Positions 46,601-57,839 of a stretch of DNA of 64,000 nucleotides are shown here, piece by piece. The notes under the pieces are model-generated. The model made no database searches. It saw nothing but the letters and a program-made list of their open reading frames with translations, and was not told the origin of the DNA. Positions within the stretch are counted from its first letter, which is position 1. Each line of letters starts with the position of its first letter. Position numbers and translations under genes: made by a program. This DNA is from Dallia pectoralis (lineage: Eukaryota; Chordata; Actinopteri; Esociformes; Umbridae): positions 16,252,774 through 16,316,773 of the forward strand of contig CM055730.1 of NCBI GenBank assembly GCA_029465975.1, written 5' to 3'.

Positions 46601-49600
46601 AATCAATGTCGACATTTTAGGTGTGCTGCATTTTTTTATGCATTTAAATGTGTACTTAGAATTTAAACGTTTATGTTTTGATGTGTTGTTAAATGTTAGA
46701 TCCCAGTTTTAAAATGATGGGTACAACTGTACTTTACTATATGACTATGATGACAGCAGGGTGGAGGTGGTATGTCTCTTGTATACCATAGCTAAGGCAA
46801 CACTCAGTTTTCACATTTGTTGAGGAGTAAAAAGCATGTCATGCCATAATGTGTTTCTCAGGTGTCAAGCGTGGGTTATCTGGATGAGGAGATTGTTTGT
46901 CTCCACTCTGAAATTGTTATGTTGCAGAGAAGTCCGTTTGCCAGGAGACAAGCTGACATCATGGAACAATTGTAGGTGTTTCAGATGATCCCCTAGCTTT
47001 TAAACAGTACAATTTCCATAAAAATGAACAAATCACTGGAAAAAAATGTGTACATGTATGCGTTTGTGTGTGGTACATTTCAGGGAAAATAAAGCAATTG
47101 AACTCTACAAGCAGCTGAAGGCTAAATGCAAAAGTGAGTAGAAACAGCGCTGTTCTTTGTATTGTGTGAGCATTCTCATTGCATACTGCTGTTTGTTTGT
47201 GTCGTCGTGTGTGCGTACGACCATCTCTGAATTTGGGTGTGTACGTAGGTCCAGACCCTCCTCATGGCTACAGTGACAGTTCAGAGATGGTCAAGACTAT
47301 CGTTCATACAGTCCAGAATCAAGACCGAATTCTACGAGATCTGTACACACACCTCAGGTACACGCAGCTAGGGCACCGCTCACTGCACATCGATCTGATG
47401 CTTGGACCCAGCCCAAATTGGAATTACTGCATTGAAGATCTATTGCATTATTATTTAATTGTTCATTGGTGATGTTTTGGAACGTTTGTTAGGAGGAGAG
47501 AATGAATTATGGTAATTCTGAGTCTTATTTGCCGGAAATGTTTCTTTCTAGGAACATATTGTATGAATGTTCCTAACACATACACAAACACACATGCACA
47601 ACCACTATCTTTTCGCTCTATTCCCTTTTCTAGTAGGATCTTGGAGTGTAAGCGCCGTATTGTGGCGCTGTTTCCTACGCTAGAGGGTGCAGTAGAAAAC
47701 ATCAAGGCGGCAGAGGCTGCTGTCATGGTGATGCAGAGGAGGAGGCAGAGAGAATTCTGGCACCTGCTCAAGCTTGCATGTGTGAGTACTAACAAGCCCA
47801 CGTCATACAGAGATTCAACACATCATACAGAGATTCAACACAAGATTCAACACATCATACAGAGATTCAACACGGCATACAGAGATTCAACACATACAGA
47901 GATTCAACACATCATACAGAGATTCAACACATCATACAGAGATTCAACACATCATACAGAGATTCAACACATCATACAGAGATTCAACACATCATACAGA
48001 GATTCAACACATCATACAGAGATTCCACACATCATACAGAGATTCAACACATCATACAGAGATTCAACACGGCATACAGAGATTCAACACATCATACAGA
48101 GATTCAACACATCATACAGAGATTCAACACATCATACAGAGATTCAACACGGCATACAGAGATTCAACACATACAGAGATTCAACACATACAGAGATTCA
48201 ACACATACAGAAATTCAACACATCATACAGAGATTCAACACGGCATACAGAGATTCAACACATACAGAGATTCAACACATACAGAGATTCAACACATACA
48301 GAAATTCAACACATCATACAGAGATTCAACACATCATACAGAGATTCAACACAAGATTCAACACATCATACAGAGATTCAAAACATCATACAGAGATTCA
48401 ACACGGCATACTGAGATTCAACACAAGATTCAACACATCATACAGAGATTCAAAACATCATACAGAGATTCAACACGGCATACAGAGATTCAACATAAGA
48501 TTCAACACATACAGAGATTCAACACATCTTACAGAGATTCAACACAAGATTCAACTCATCATACAGAGATTCAAAACATCATACAGAGATTCAAAACATC
48601 ATACAGAGATTCAACACATCATACAGAGATTCAACACGGCATACTGAGATTCAACACAAGATTCAACACATCATACAGAGATTCAAAACATCATACAGAG
48701 ATTCAATACGGCATACAGAGATTCAACATAAGATTCAACACATACAGAGATTCAAAACATCATACAGAGATTCAATACGGCATACAGAGATTCAACACAT
48801 CATACAGAGATTCAACACATCATACAGAGATTCAACACATCATACAGAGATTCAACACATCATACAGAGATTCAACACATCATACAGAGATTCAACACAT
48901 CATACAGAGATTCAACACGGCATACAGAGATTCAACACATACAGAGATTCAACACATACAGAGATTCAACACATACAGAGATTCAACACATCATACAGAG
49001 ATTCAACACGGCATACAGAGATTCAACACGGCATACAGAGATTCAACACATACAGAGATTCAACACATACAGAGATTCAACACATACAGAAATTCAACAC
49101 ATCATACAGAGATTCAACACATCATACAGAGATTCAACACAAGATTCAACACATCATACAGAGATTCAAAACATCATACAGAGATTCAACACGGCATACT
49201 GAGATTCAACACAAGATTCAACACATCATACAGAGATTCAAAACATCATACAGAGATTCAACACGGCATACAGAGATTCAACATAAGATTCAACACATAC
49301 AGAGATTCAACACATCTTACAGAGATTCAACACAAGATTCAACTCATCATACAGAGATTCAAAACATCATACAGAGATTCAAAACATCATACAGAGATTC
49401 AACACATCATACAGAGATTCAACACGGCATACTGAGATTCAACACAAGATTCAACACATCATACAGAGATTCAAAACATCATACAGAGATTCAATACGGC
49501 ATACAGAGATTCAACATAAGATTCAACACATACAGAGATTCAAAACATCATACAGAGATTCAATACGGCATACAGAGATTCAACATAAGATTCAACACAT

Positions 49601-51218
49601 ACAGAGATTCAACACATCATACAGAGATTCAACACAAGATTCAACACATCATACACAGATTCAACACATCATACAGAGATTCAACACGGCATACAGAGAT
49701 TCAACACATACAGAGATTCAACACATACAGAGATTCAACACATACAGAGATTCAACACATCATACAGAGATTCAACACGGCATACAGAGATTCAACACAT
49801 ACAGAGATTCAACACATACAGAGATTCAACACATACAGAGATTCAACACATCATACAGAGATTCAACACATACAGAGATTCAACACATACAGAGATTCAA
49901 CACATACAGAAATTCAACACATCATACAGAGATTCAACACATCATACAGAGATTCAACACAAGATTCAACACATCATACAGAGATTCAAAACATCATACA
50001 GAGATTCAACACGGCATACTGAGATTCAACACAAGATTCAACACATCATACAGAGATTCAAAACATCATACAGAGATTCAACACGGCATACAGAGATTCA
50101 ACATAAGATTCAACACATACAGAGATTCAACACATCTTACAGAGATTCAACACAAGATTCAACTCATCATACAGAGATTCAAAACATCATACAGAGATTC
50201 AAAACATCATACAGAGATTCAACACATCATACAGAGATTCAACACGGCATACTGAGATTCAACACAAGATTCAACACATCATACAGAGATTCAAAACATC
50301 ATACAGAGATTCAATACGGCATACAGAGATTCAACATAAGATTCAACACATACAGAGATTCAATACGGCATACAGAGATTCAACATAAGATTCAACACAT
50401 ACAGAGATTCAACACATCATACAGAGATTCAACACAAGATTCAACACATCATACACAGATTCAACACGTCGTGCAGAGATTCAACACAAGATTCAACACA
50501 TCATACAAAGATTCAACACGTCGTACAGAGATTCAACACGTCGTACAGTGATTCAACACGTCATATAGAGATTTCGCACACATTTGTTGATACACCGCCC
50601 AAATAAGAAGGGAACAAGCAAACCCTTATTGCACTGTATAACTCAAGTCCAGCTGTATTTTCTATTGTGTGTCTATGCACCCAGGCCCAGAACAGCAATC
50701 ACAGCTCTCTGACTCCCAGTTTAGAAACCTCTAGCTCACCTTCCACTGAAGGCCCACCAGGACACACGCACAGGTGGGAACCCCCTTCTCTACAACCAGA
50801 GACTAACTGAATGGCCTGTTTGCTCCATTTAAATTTGTGAGATATTTCCTTCTCTGTGTCCATTATTAAATTCTACATGCTTCTATTGTGCAAATGTACA
50901 GGTTAATAGACACAATAATATTGGTACGCACACTGAGTGCGTGTTTTGTTAATTTGCACCAACAGTGAGTCAGTACGCCACCTGCTGGATGAAAACCAGC
51001 ACTACCTGGGCCAGCTGACCTCTCTGATACAAGAGACTTCACAGGAGGGTACATTCAGTATCATGGTGGGTCCATGTTGTTTGGGGGTGGAGGAGATATC
51101 TGTCAAAACAGTCTCATTTAACCTTTGCCTGTTTCTTCCACAGGACCAGGACTGGAGCTGGACTCAGCATGAATCTTTGCAAAAACTACTTCTACACACA
51201 TCTCTTACACACCCATAA
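40676..51218 (+). CDS. chuk: IKK-alpha (inhibitor of NF-kB kinase subunit alpha), 21 coding exons
   Basis: Catalytic IKK subunit for canonical and p100-processing NF-kB signalling. Exons: 40676-40861, 40980-41074, 41581-41698, 42036-42105, 42263-42351, 42437-42526, 42604-42728, 42844-42951, 43663-43798, 44106-44306, 44517-44619, 45010-45133, 45239-45390, 46011-46072, 46862-46971, 47084-47133, 47249-47357, 47634-47781, 50685-50773, 50966-51065, 51144-51218. Total 2340 nt, 779 codons plus stop; human has 745 residues. The kinase has GTGGFG (49-54), Lys71, HRDLKPEN (Asp172), DLG (193) and activation-loop serines 204/208 in DQGSLCTSFVG. A ubiquitin-like domain, helical scaffold/dimerisation domain and C-terminal NEMO-binding segment follow. 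DLGYAKDLDQ and LLNEPENCCGLKES fit IKK-alpha better than IKK-beta. The start has an upstream in-frame TGA at 40670; a second Met at 40715 is possible. Confidence 0.96.
41700..41890. repeat. CA run and CCATGATCTTAACCT repeat in chuk intron 3
   Basis: CACA-rich run at 41701-41742 right after the exon 3 donor, then about six units of CCATGATCTTAACCTATC at 41775-41885. Confidence 0.8.
42263..42728 (+). CDS. chuk: chuk exons 5-7, catalytic and activation loops
   Basis: Exon 5 (42263-42351) carries YLHENKIIHRDLKPENIVL, the catalytic loop. Exon 6 (42437-42526) carries IIDLGYAKD, with the DLG variant of DFG typical of IKKs, and the loop serines in GSLCTSFVG equivalent to human Ser176/Ser180. Exon 7 (42604-42728) begins APELFENKPYT, the APE motif, and ends at QPVQW. 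Everything needed for kinase activity is intact. Confidence 0.95.
42992..43613. mobile_element. hAT-family element, copy 2, in chuk intron 8
   Basis: Same termini as the element at 10971-11977, shorter (622 bp) and with internal deletions. The 8-bp ATATATGT flanks it directly (42984-42991 and 43614-43621). The remaining interior still matches copy 1 around the CCTTGTTTTG and CCACAACTTTATAACA stretches, i.e. part of the BED-finger region, but no ORF is intact. It lies between chuk exons 8 and 9, clear of the splice sites. Confidence 0.88.
43800..43875. repeat. CA-rich repeat at chuk exon 9 donor
   Basis: ACACGCACACCCCCACACAC-type sequence directly following the donor GTACAC of exon 9; a similar run (44318-44375) follows exon 10. 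Confidence 0.8.
44106..44306 (+). CDS. chuk: chuk exon 10, ubiquitin-like domain with coding CA repeat
   Basis: Encodes VLHVLDMTSTQLHSLVL through LLETGVSLDPRIPPAQC, the IKK ubiquitin-like domain. Where mammals have roughly RIERETGINTGSQEL, this exon reads RVETQTHTHIPPLSQEM. The QTHTHI comes from an ACACAGACACACACACAC run at about 44200-44217, i.e. a CA microsatellite inside the reading frame. Length is near normal, so the repeat replaced or slightly expanded a loop. Confidence 0.92.
45565..45957. repeat. 28-bp minisatellite in chuk intron 13, about 14 units
   Basis: Unit CTGCATGTCACTGGCATCTG followed by TATACTGT, with GAATC and GTGAACTG variants. It spans most of the intron between exons 13 and 14. 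Confidence 0.94.
46070..46245. repeat. degenerate TACTGTACTCTACCATAC repeat
   Basis: Irregular TACTRTA/CTACCA units in chuk intron 14, starting just after the exon 14 donor. Confidence 0.7.
47803..50590. repeat. 2.8-kb minisatellite of CATACAGAGATTCAACACAT units in chuk intron 18
   Basis: Units of 20 bp (CATCATACAGAGATTCAACA), 17 bp (CATACAGAGATTCAACA) and 12 bp (CAAGATTCAACA) mixed. The marker CATCTTACAG at 48525, 49313 and 50133 and the shared order of unit types around it show a higher-order block of about 0.8 kb repeated three times. The array starts about 20 bases after the exon 18 donor. Confidence 0.95.
51144..51218 (+). CDS. chuk: chuk last exon, divergent NEMO-binding segment
   Basis: Encodes DQDWSWTQHESLQKLLLHTS LTHP then TAA. 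Mammalian IKK-alpha and IKK-beta share LDWSWL for docking to NEMO/IKK-gamma. Here the DWSW core is kept, but the flanking leucines are Gln and Thr, and an 18-residue extension follows. AG acceptor and phase are clean. Confidence 0.9.
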   Translation, partial: DQDWSWTQHESLQKLLLHTSLTHP

Positions 51219-51810
51219 GTGACATCTGTAGCTATTGGGAGAGTAAGCATTTTTTTATTTTGGGTGCATACTCCAAGACATTGAAATCAAACATTTCCAG
51301 TTAGGTCTACCTATTGCTTTTACCATTTGGAAATGGCAATACTTTTTAAACATAGTTCAGGACACCTAAAATCTGAGCATCTATACACCATCCTAATTGT
51401 TTGATTTCAAATTCAAAGTGTTTAAAGCCAAAAGAACATACTTACTGTCTTAGTAATTACAGAGGGCACGGTGAATCCCTTCTACAGGGGAGTGTTTGTG
51501 TCTAGGAATAACTTTGTGCCAAATAATGTATAAACCTAACAAATTAAGTAACAGTGTTTACTGGAATGCAAGCCTGGAGCACTGGCCATTAGCCAGATCA
51601 AGTATGATTGTTTTTAATAGTATATATAATAGTTTATATTTTAATATATTTTTAATATATTTGATTCTGATATCCCAACATGCCTATAAGCAGACGTTAT
51701 GTCTCTTGTGACATAGTCACATTGTTGTTTTCCAGACTCCAGGGGAAGGGGAGAAAATGTACCTGAACTGAATGTAAAAAGAATATAGTTGATAGAATAT
51801 ATTGCCTGTA

Positions 51811-51820
51811 AATAAATAAA
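51811..51820 (+). terminator. chuk poly(A) signal
   Basis: Overlapping AATAAA hexamers (AATAAATAAA) about 595 bp after the chuk stop, followed by a T-rich stretch. The sequence 51219-51810 is therefore read as the 3' UTR. No other strong hexamer is seen before it. Confidence 0.55.
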
Positions 51821-52172
51821 CTATTTTTGTTTAAATACTGAAACAATTATATATATATACAATTTTTTTTGTATTTCTGATTTTATTATGATTATTTCTC
51901 TATATGTAGGCAAATATGTCTAAAACGTTTTAGAAACGTTACCAGAAGAACGTAGGCCTATGCTTAAGCGTATGCTACATCCATTTTGGAACCGTTTTGG
52001 TGGGTGTGGTGAGGCTTGAGGAACGGCCTGACCCACACTTTAGGTTGTACCTATCTTTATACAGTCTATGGTTTGTACATATTGACCGACTGATCCCTGC
52101 CGTAATAATTTATGACGCAACGTGGTTTGTAGATCAGTCCGCCTGAAGTTATGGGCGTGTCTCACTGCTCAC
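51821..52172. other. chuk-erlin1 spacer
   Basis: AT-rich after the chuk poly(A) signal. Contains CCTATCTTTATACAGTCTAT near 52049, words common in dispersed fish repeats. No gene. Confidence 0.45.
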
Positions 52173-52312
52173 CCGGAAGCGAAGCAGCGCAGTGAGTCAG
52201 TTAGCACATTATTAGCATCTAGGCTAGCTAGTGAATGCTTCGGTGGGTGGTGTGAGTGTGATGGGTGGTGTCAACCTGATAATACGGAAAGAGCTGTCGG
52301 TTTATTAAACTG
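52173..52312 (+). other. erlin1: candidate noncoding first exon of erlin1
   Basis: The first erlin1 coding exon begins with an acceptor (TTGTAG at 60180), so an upstream noncoding exon is needed. The best candidate ends at 52312 (ACTG|GTAAGG) and follows an ETS-like CCGGAAGC at 52173-52180 in a CpG-containing stretch. If right, intron 1 is about 7.9 kb and contains the tandem triplication. No other evidence; an exon near 57.6 kb is an alternative. Confidence 0.35.
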
Positions 52313-53494
52313 GTAAGGTAATATTAGACCATACATTTCATTAGCTCATCGTGAACTAATAGCCAGCCGGGCATGTGTACTTATTGTATTATTTTCATGT
52401 ATTAATTTGTTAGCCAGCTGGCCCAATGCCAGCAATGTCCGATATGTAGCTATCGGTTTTTATTAACGAGTTATGCTTGATAACTCGAATTACTTTGTTG
52501 TACTATTTCTCAACCAGACAACTTGCCTATACGTTTTATGGTGGTGCTGATTTTCTGTGGGTCACAATTATTCCCATTGCAAATAACTTGATAGAGTAGA
52601 CCAGTTAGCTGGGGAGGTAGTATTACTACTAGTATTACTAGTGCGTTAAGACTGCCTGGCTTTTGCGAGCATTGACCCAAGTATTTGGCGAGCTCGTCCG
52701 GTCCGTGACTGAGCAGCTCTGTTTATTTGGCGACGTTAAATAGTACAGTCACTAGGTCTAGTTTGGATCCCTGTAATGTGGATGTTGTACATGTGTGCAA
52801 AATAACAAATACCCGACAAATGAGCGAGTTGCCTGTGTGTACCCATGTCACTGCTTTGCCGCCCATGATCATTCAATTCAAGTTTCCTTAACCCAAATAG
52901 CGTCATAACGGGTTGTTACTTATACTTTTTTCTCAGACACCGGCCCTACATTTAGCTTTTGTCATGCAATGCAAACATGTAACAGTGTATCCAAAAACTG
53001 TCTGAGATTTTAAATTATATTTGATGTAGACCTCTTCAGAGGTTATTACTGTAAATAATGTTAACGGTATTGGTGATGCTTGGCGAAACACGATATAGCG
53101 GGGGGGGGGTATTTATAGTTTTACTAGTAGGGAACCAAGCGACCATAGACACTAACGCAACGTTCCGGTATAATCTGTCTGTGGTGGTTTTACGACGTGT
53201 GTCTAATGCAAGATACGTTCTTTTGTCGTAATCTCGTTCCGTTGCTAGGTGCACGTTTATGATATGAAGCCCTACTGTAGGAAAGACCGTGTATTACGTT
53301 TTCGGAGACCGCTCATTGCCTATACGTTTTATGGTGGTGCTGATTTTCTGTGGGTCACAATTATTCCCATTGCAAATAACTTGATAGAGTAGACCAGTTA
53401 GCTTGGGAGGTAGTATTACTACTAGTATTACTAGTGCGTTAAGACTGCCTGGCTTTTGCGAGCATTGACCCAAGTATTTGGCGAGCTCGTCCGG

Positions 53495-54773
53495 TGTTGT
53501 GCCGAATTCTTACTCCCTGCCAGAATCTGACTGCCGGCGCGAGCACGCGCATGACGACAATTTGTGTCGCCTCGCCAGCTGCTAAAACAGACATGCGCAA
53601 GAAATTACTTGATAGCGATTTAATTTGTGTCGTTATGGTAAAGTTTTTACTCCTAAACATGAACATCATTACTAAAGAGATTTGACTTTACTGCCTGCAC
53701 ATTTTCCTTATGAAAACAAAACAGTGCTGCCAAAATCATACTCCCCTATGTAAAATACTTATTATTGAATATAAACACTCGTGCTTTTTTTGTAGGTAGT
53801 CTTTAGGATGTGATGTGTCACCAGAATGAGTTATTTTGGTGCCTGACCCAGCTAAAGTGATTAAGGATGGGGGTGTGAATTCGGCAATGCTGCCAAAATC
53901 ATACTCCCTATGTAAAATACTTATTATTGAATATAAACACTTGTGCTTTTTTGTAGGTAGTCTTTAGGATGTGATGTGTCACCAGAATGCGTTATTTGGG
54001 TGTCTGACCCAGCTAAAGTGATTAAGGGTGGGGGGTGTGAATTCGCGCTGCTGCCAAAATCATACTCCCCTATGTAAAACACTTATTATTGAATATAAAC
54101 ACTTGTGCTTTTTTGCAGGTAGTCTTTAGGATGTGATGTGTCACCAGAATGAGTTTTTTGGGTGTCTGACCCAGCTAAAGTGATTAAGGATGGGGGGTGT
54201 GAATTCGGCAATGCTGCCAAAATCATACTCCCCTATGTAAAATACTTATTATTGAATATAAACACTCGTGCTTTTTTGTAGGTAGTCTTTAGGATGTGAT
54301 GTGTCACCAGAATGAGTTATTTGGGTGCCTGACCCAGCTAAAGTGATTAAGGATGGGGGGTGTGAATTCGGCAATGCTGCCAAAATCATACTCCCCTATG
54401 TAAAATACTTATTATTGAATATAAACACTTGTGCTTTTTTGTAGGTAGTCTTTAGGATGTGATGTGTCACCAGAATGAGTTATTTGGGTGTCTGACCCAG
54501 CTAAAGTGATTAAGGATGGGGGGTGTGAATTCGGCAATGCTGCCAAAATCATACTCCCCTATGTAAAATACTTATTATTGAATATAAACACTCGTGCTTT
54601 TTTGTAGGTAGTCTTTAGGATGTGATGTGTCACCAGAATGAGTTATTTGGGTGTCTGACACCAGCTAAAGTGATTAAGGGTGGGGGGTGTGAATTCGGCA
54701 ATGCTGCCAAAATCATACTCCCCTATGTAAAGCACTTATTAATAAGTGCTTTATTAATAATATCGGCACAACA
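53495..54773. mobile_element. unidentified TGT...ACA inverted-repeat element, copy 1
   Basis: Terminal inverted repeats TGTTGTGCCGA / TCGGCACAACA, flanked by CCGG on both sides (53491-53494, 54774-54777). The corresponding site at 52698-52701 has a single CCGG and no element, showing insertion with a 4-bp duplication. The interior is mostly seven tandem units of about 163 bp. A perfect 20-bp palindrome AGCACTTATTAATAAGTGCT lies at 54731-54750. No transposase ORF. TGT...ACA ends with 4-bp duplications are like Ginger-type (integrase-related) elements; this is a suggestion only. Confidence 0.8.
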
Positions 54774-55569
54774 CCGGTCCGTGACTGAGCAGCTCTGTTT
54801 ATTTGGCGACGTTAAATAGTACAGTCACTAGGTCTAGTTTGGATCCCTGTAATGTGGATGTTGTACATGTGTGCAAAATAACAAATACCCGACAAATGAG
54901 CGAGTTGCCTGTGTGTACCCATGTCACTGCTTTGCCGCCCATGATCATTCAATTCAAGTTTCCTTAACCCAAATAGCGTCATAACGGGTTGTTACTTATA
55001 CTTTTTTCTCAGACACCGGCCCTACATTTAGCTTTTGTCATGCAATGCAAACATGTAACAGTGTATCCAAAAACTGTCTGAGATTTTAAATTATATTTGA
55101 TGTAGACCTCTTCAGAGGTTATTACTGTAAATAATGTTAACGGTATTGGTGATGCTTGGCCGAAACACGATATAGCGGGGGGGGTATTTATAGTTTTACT
55201 AGTAGGGAACCAAGCGACCATAGACACTAACGCAACGTTCCGGTATAATCTGTCTGTGGTGGTTTTACGACGTGTGTCTAATGCAAGATACGTTCTTTTG
55301 TCGTAATCTCGTTCCGTTGCTAGGTGCACGTTTATGATATGAAGCCCTACTGTAGGAAAGACCGTGTATTACGTTTTCGGAGACCGCTCATTGCCTATAC
55401 GTTTTATGGTGGTGCTGATTTTCTGTGGGTCACAATTATTCCCATTGCAAATAACTTGATAGAGTAGACCAGTTAGCTTGGGAGGTAGTATTACTACTAG
55501 TATTACTAGTGCGTTAAGACTGCCTGGCTTTTGCGAGCATTGACCCAAGTATTTGGCGAGCTCGTCCGG

Positions 55570-56843
55570 TGTTGTGCCGAATTCTTACTCCCTGCCAGAA
55601 TCTGACTGCCGGCGCGAGCACGCGCATGACGACAATTTGTGTCGCCTCGCCAGCTGCTAAAACAGACATGCGCAAGAAATTACTTGATAGCGATTTAATT
55701 TGTGTCGTTATGGTAAAGTTTTTACTCCTAAACATGAACATCATTACTAAAGAGATTTGACTTTACTGCCTGCACATTTTCCTTATGAAAACAAAACAGT
55801 GCTGCCAAAATCATACTCCCCTATGTAAAATACTTATTATTGAATATAAACACTCGTGCTTTTTTGTAGGTAGTCTTTAGGATGTGATGTGTCACCAGAA
55901 TGAGTTATTTTGGTGCCTGACCCAGCTAAAGTGATTAAGGATGGGGGGTGTGAATTCGGCAATGCTGCCAAAATCATACTCCCCTATGTAAAATACTTAT
56001 TATTGAATATAAACACTTGTGCTTTTTTGTAGGTAGTCTTTAGGATGTGATGTGTCACCAGAATGCGTTATTTGGGTGTCTGACCCAGCTAAAGTGATTA
56101 AGGTGGGGGGTGTGAATTCGCGCTGCTGCCAAAATCATACTCCCCTATGTAAAACACTTATTATTGAATATAAACACTTGTGCTTTTTTGCAGGTAGTCT
56201 TTAGGATGTGATGTGTCACCAGAATGAGTTTTTGGGTGTCTGACCCAGCTAAAGTGATTAAGGATGGGGGGTGTGAATTCGGCAATGCTGCCAAAATCAT
56301 ACTCCCCTATGTAAAATACTTATTATTGAATATAAACACTCGTGCTTTTTGTAGGTAGTCTTTAGGATGTGATGTGTCACCAGAATGAGTTATTTGGGTG
56401 CCTGACCCAGCTAAAGTGATTAAGGATGGGGGTGTGAATTCGGCAATGCTGCCAAAATCATACTCCCCTATGTAAAATACTTATTATTGAATATAAACAC
56501 TTGTGCTTTTTTGTAGGTAGTCTTTAGGATGTGATGTGTCACCAGAATGAGTTATTTGGGTGTCTGACCCAGCTAAAGTGATTAAGGATGGGGGGTGTGA
56601 ATTCGGCAATGCTGCCAAAATCATACTCCCTATGTAAAATACTTATTATTGAATATAAACACTCGTGCTTTTTTGTAGGTAGTCTTTAGGATGTGATGTG
56701 TCACCAGAATGAGTTATTTGGGTGTCTGACACCAGCTAAAGTGATTAAGGGTGGGGGTGTGAATTCGGCAATGCTGCCAAAATCATACTCCCCTATGTAA
56801 AGCACTTATTAATAAGTGCTTTATTAATAATATCGGCACAACA
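55570..56843. mobile_element. unidentified TGT...ACA inverted-repeat element, copy 2
   Basis: Near-identical to the copy at 53495-54773, with the same ends, CCGG flanks (55566-55569, 56844-56847), seven internal units and subterminal palindrome. Differences are mostly single-base length changes in G, C or T runs. It arose by duplication of the surrounding 2.07-kb segment, not by independent insertion. Confidence 0.8.
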
Positions 56844-57623
56844 CCGGTCCGTGACTGAGCAGCTCTGTTTATTTGGCGACGTTAAATAGTACAGTCACTA
56901 GGTCTAGTTTGGATCCCTGTAATGTGGATGTTGTACATGTGTGCAAAATAACAAATACCCGACAAATGAGCGAGTTGCCTGTGTGTACCCATGTCACTGC
57001 TTTGCCGCCCATGATCATTCAATTCAAGTTTCCTTAACCCAAATAGCGTCATAACGGGTTGTTACTTATACTTTTTTCTCAGACACCGGCCCTACATTTA
57101 GCTTTTGTCATGCAATGCAAACATGTCACAGTGTATCCAAAAACTGTCTGAGATTTTAAATTATATTTGATGTAGACCTCTTCAGAGGTTATTACTGTAA
57201 ATAATGTTAACGGTATTGGTGATGCTTGGCCGAAACACGATATAGCGGGGGGGGGGTATTTATAGTTCTACTAGTAGGGAACCAAGCGACCATAGACACT
57301 AACGCAACGTTCCGGTATAATCTGTCTGTGGTGGTTTTAAGACGTGTGGCTAATGCAAGATACGTTCTTTTGTCGTAATCTCGTTCCATTGCTAGGTGCA
57401 CGTTTATGATATGTAGCCCTACTGTAGGAAAGACCGTGTATTACGTTTTCGGAGACCGCTCATTGCCCTTAGCATTCAACATATCAAATACGTTGTTTAA
57501 CAACTACTTGAGCAAGTTAAACAAGACTAGGAATAAGATATACTTCTGACCACAATGTTGTTTACACCAACAACAGCATCAATGCGCTATGATACACCGG
57601 AAGTTAGTATTTTCTAATGGCAC

Positions 57624-57833
57624 GCTGCGATTGGATGGCAGCAGTGGGAGGCAGTTGCTGACCTTTTGGTCTCGTGCTGCGATTGGATGGCAGCAGTGGG
57701 AGGCAGTTGCTGACCGTTTGGTCTCGTGCTGCGATTGGATGGCAGCAGTGGGAGGCAGTTGCTGACCGTTTGATCTCGTGCTGCGATTGAATGGCAGCAG
57801 TGTGAGGCATTTGCTGACCGTTTGGTCTTGTGC
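57624..57833. repeat. 52-bp tandem repeat, 4 units
   Basis: Unit CTGCGATTGGATGGCAGCAG followed by TGGGAGGCAGTTGCTGACCG and TTTGGTCTCGTG, at 57624, 57677, 57729 and 57781. Each unit contains ATTGG, the CCAAT/NF-Y core (ATTGA in the last). It is GC-rich against an AT-rich background. Confidence 0.92.
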
Positions 57834-57839
57834 CGGAAA

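Larger units (their letters stand above)
52523..57462. repeat. three tandem copies of a 793-bp segment, two carrying an insertion
   Basis: Unit 1 is 52523-53315 (793 bp, empty site), unit 2 is 53316-55390 (2075 bp) and unit 3 is 55391-57462 (2072 bp). Each begins TTGCCTATACGTTTTATGGT, and the array ends at another TTGCC at 57463. Removing the 1.28-kb element from units 2 and 3 gives back the length of unit 1. The first duplication preceded the insertion; the filled unit was then duplicated again. High identity suggests a recent event or an assembly artefact. Confidence 0.88.

Noticed and set aside
47509..48414. 301-codon ORF running from chuk exon 18 into HHTEIQHIIQRFN repeats
   Set aside because: Exon 18 ends at a clear donor (GTGAGT at 47782) and homology resumes in exon 19 at 50685; the rest is minisatellite.
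47803..50590. CRISPR-like appearance of short regular repeats
   Set aside because: Units are contiguous without unique spacers, and the genome is eukaryotic.
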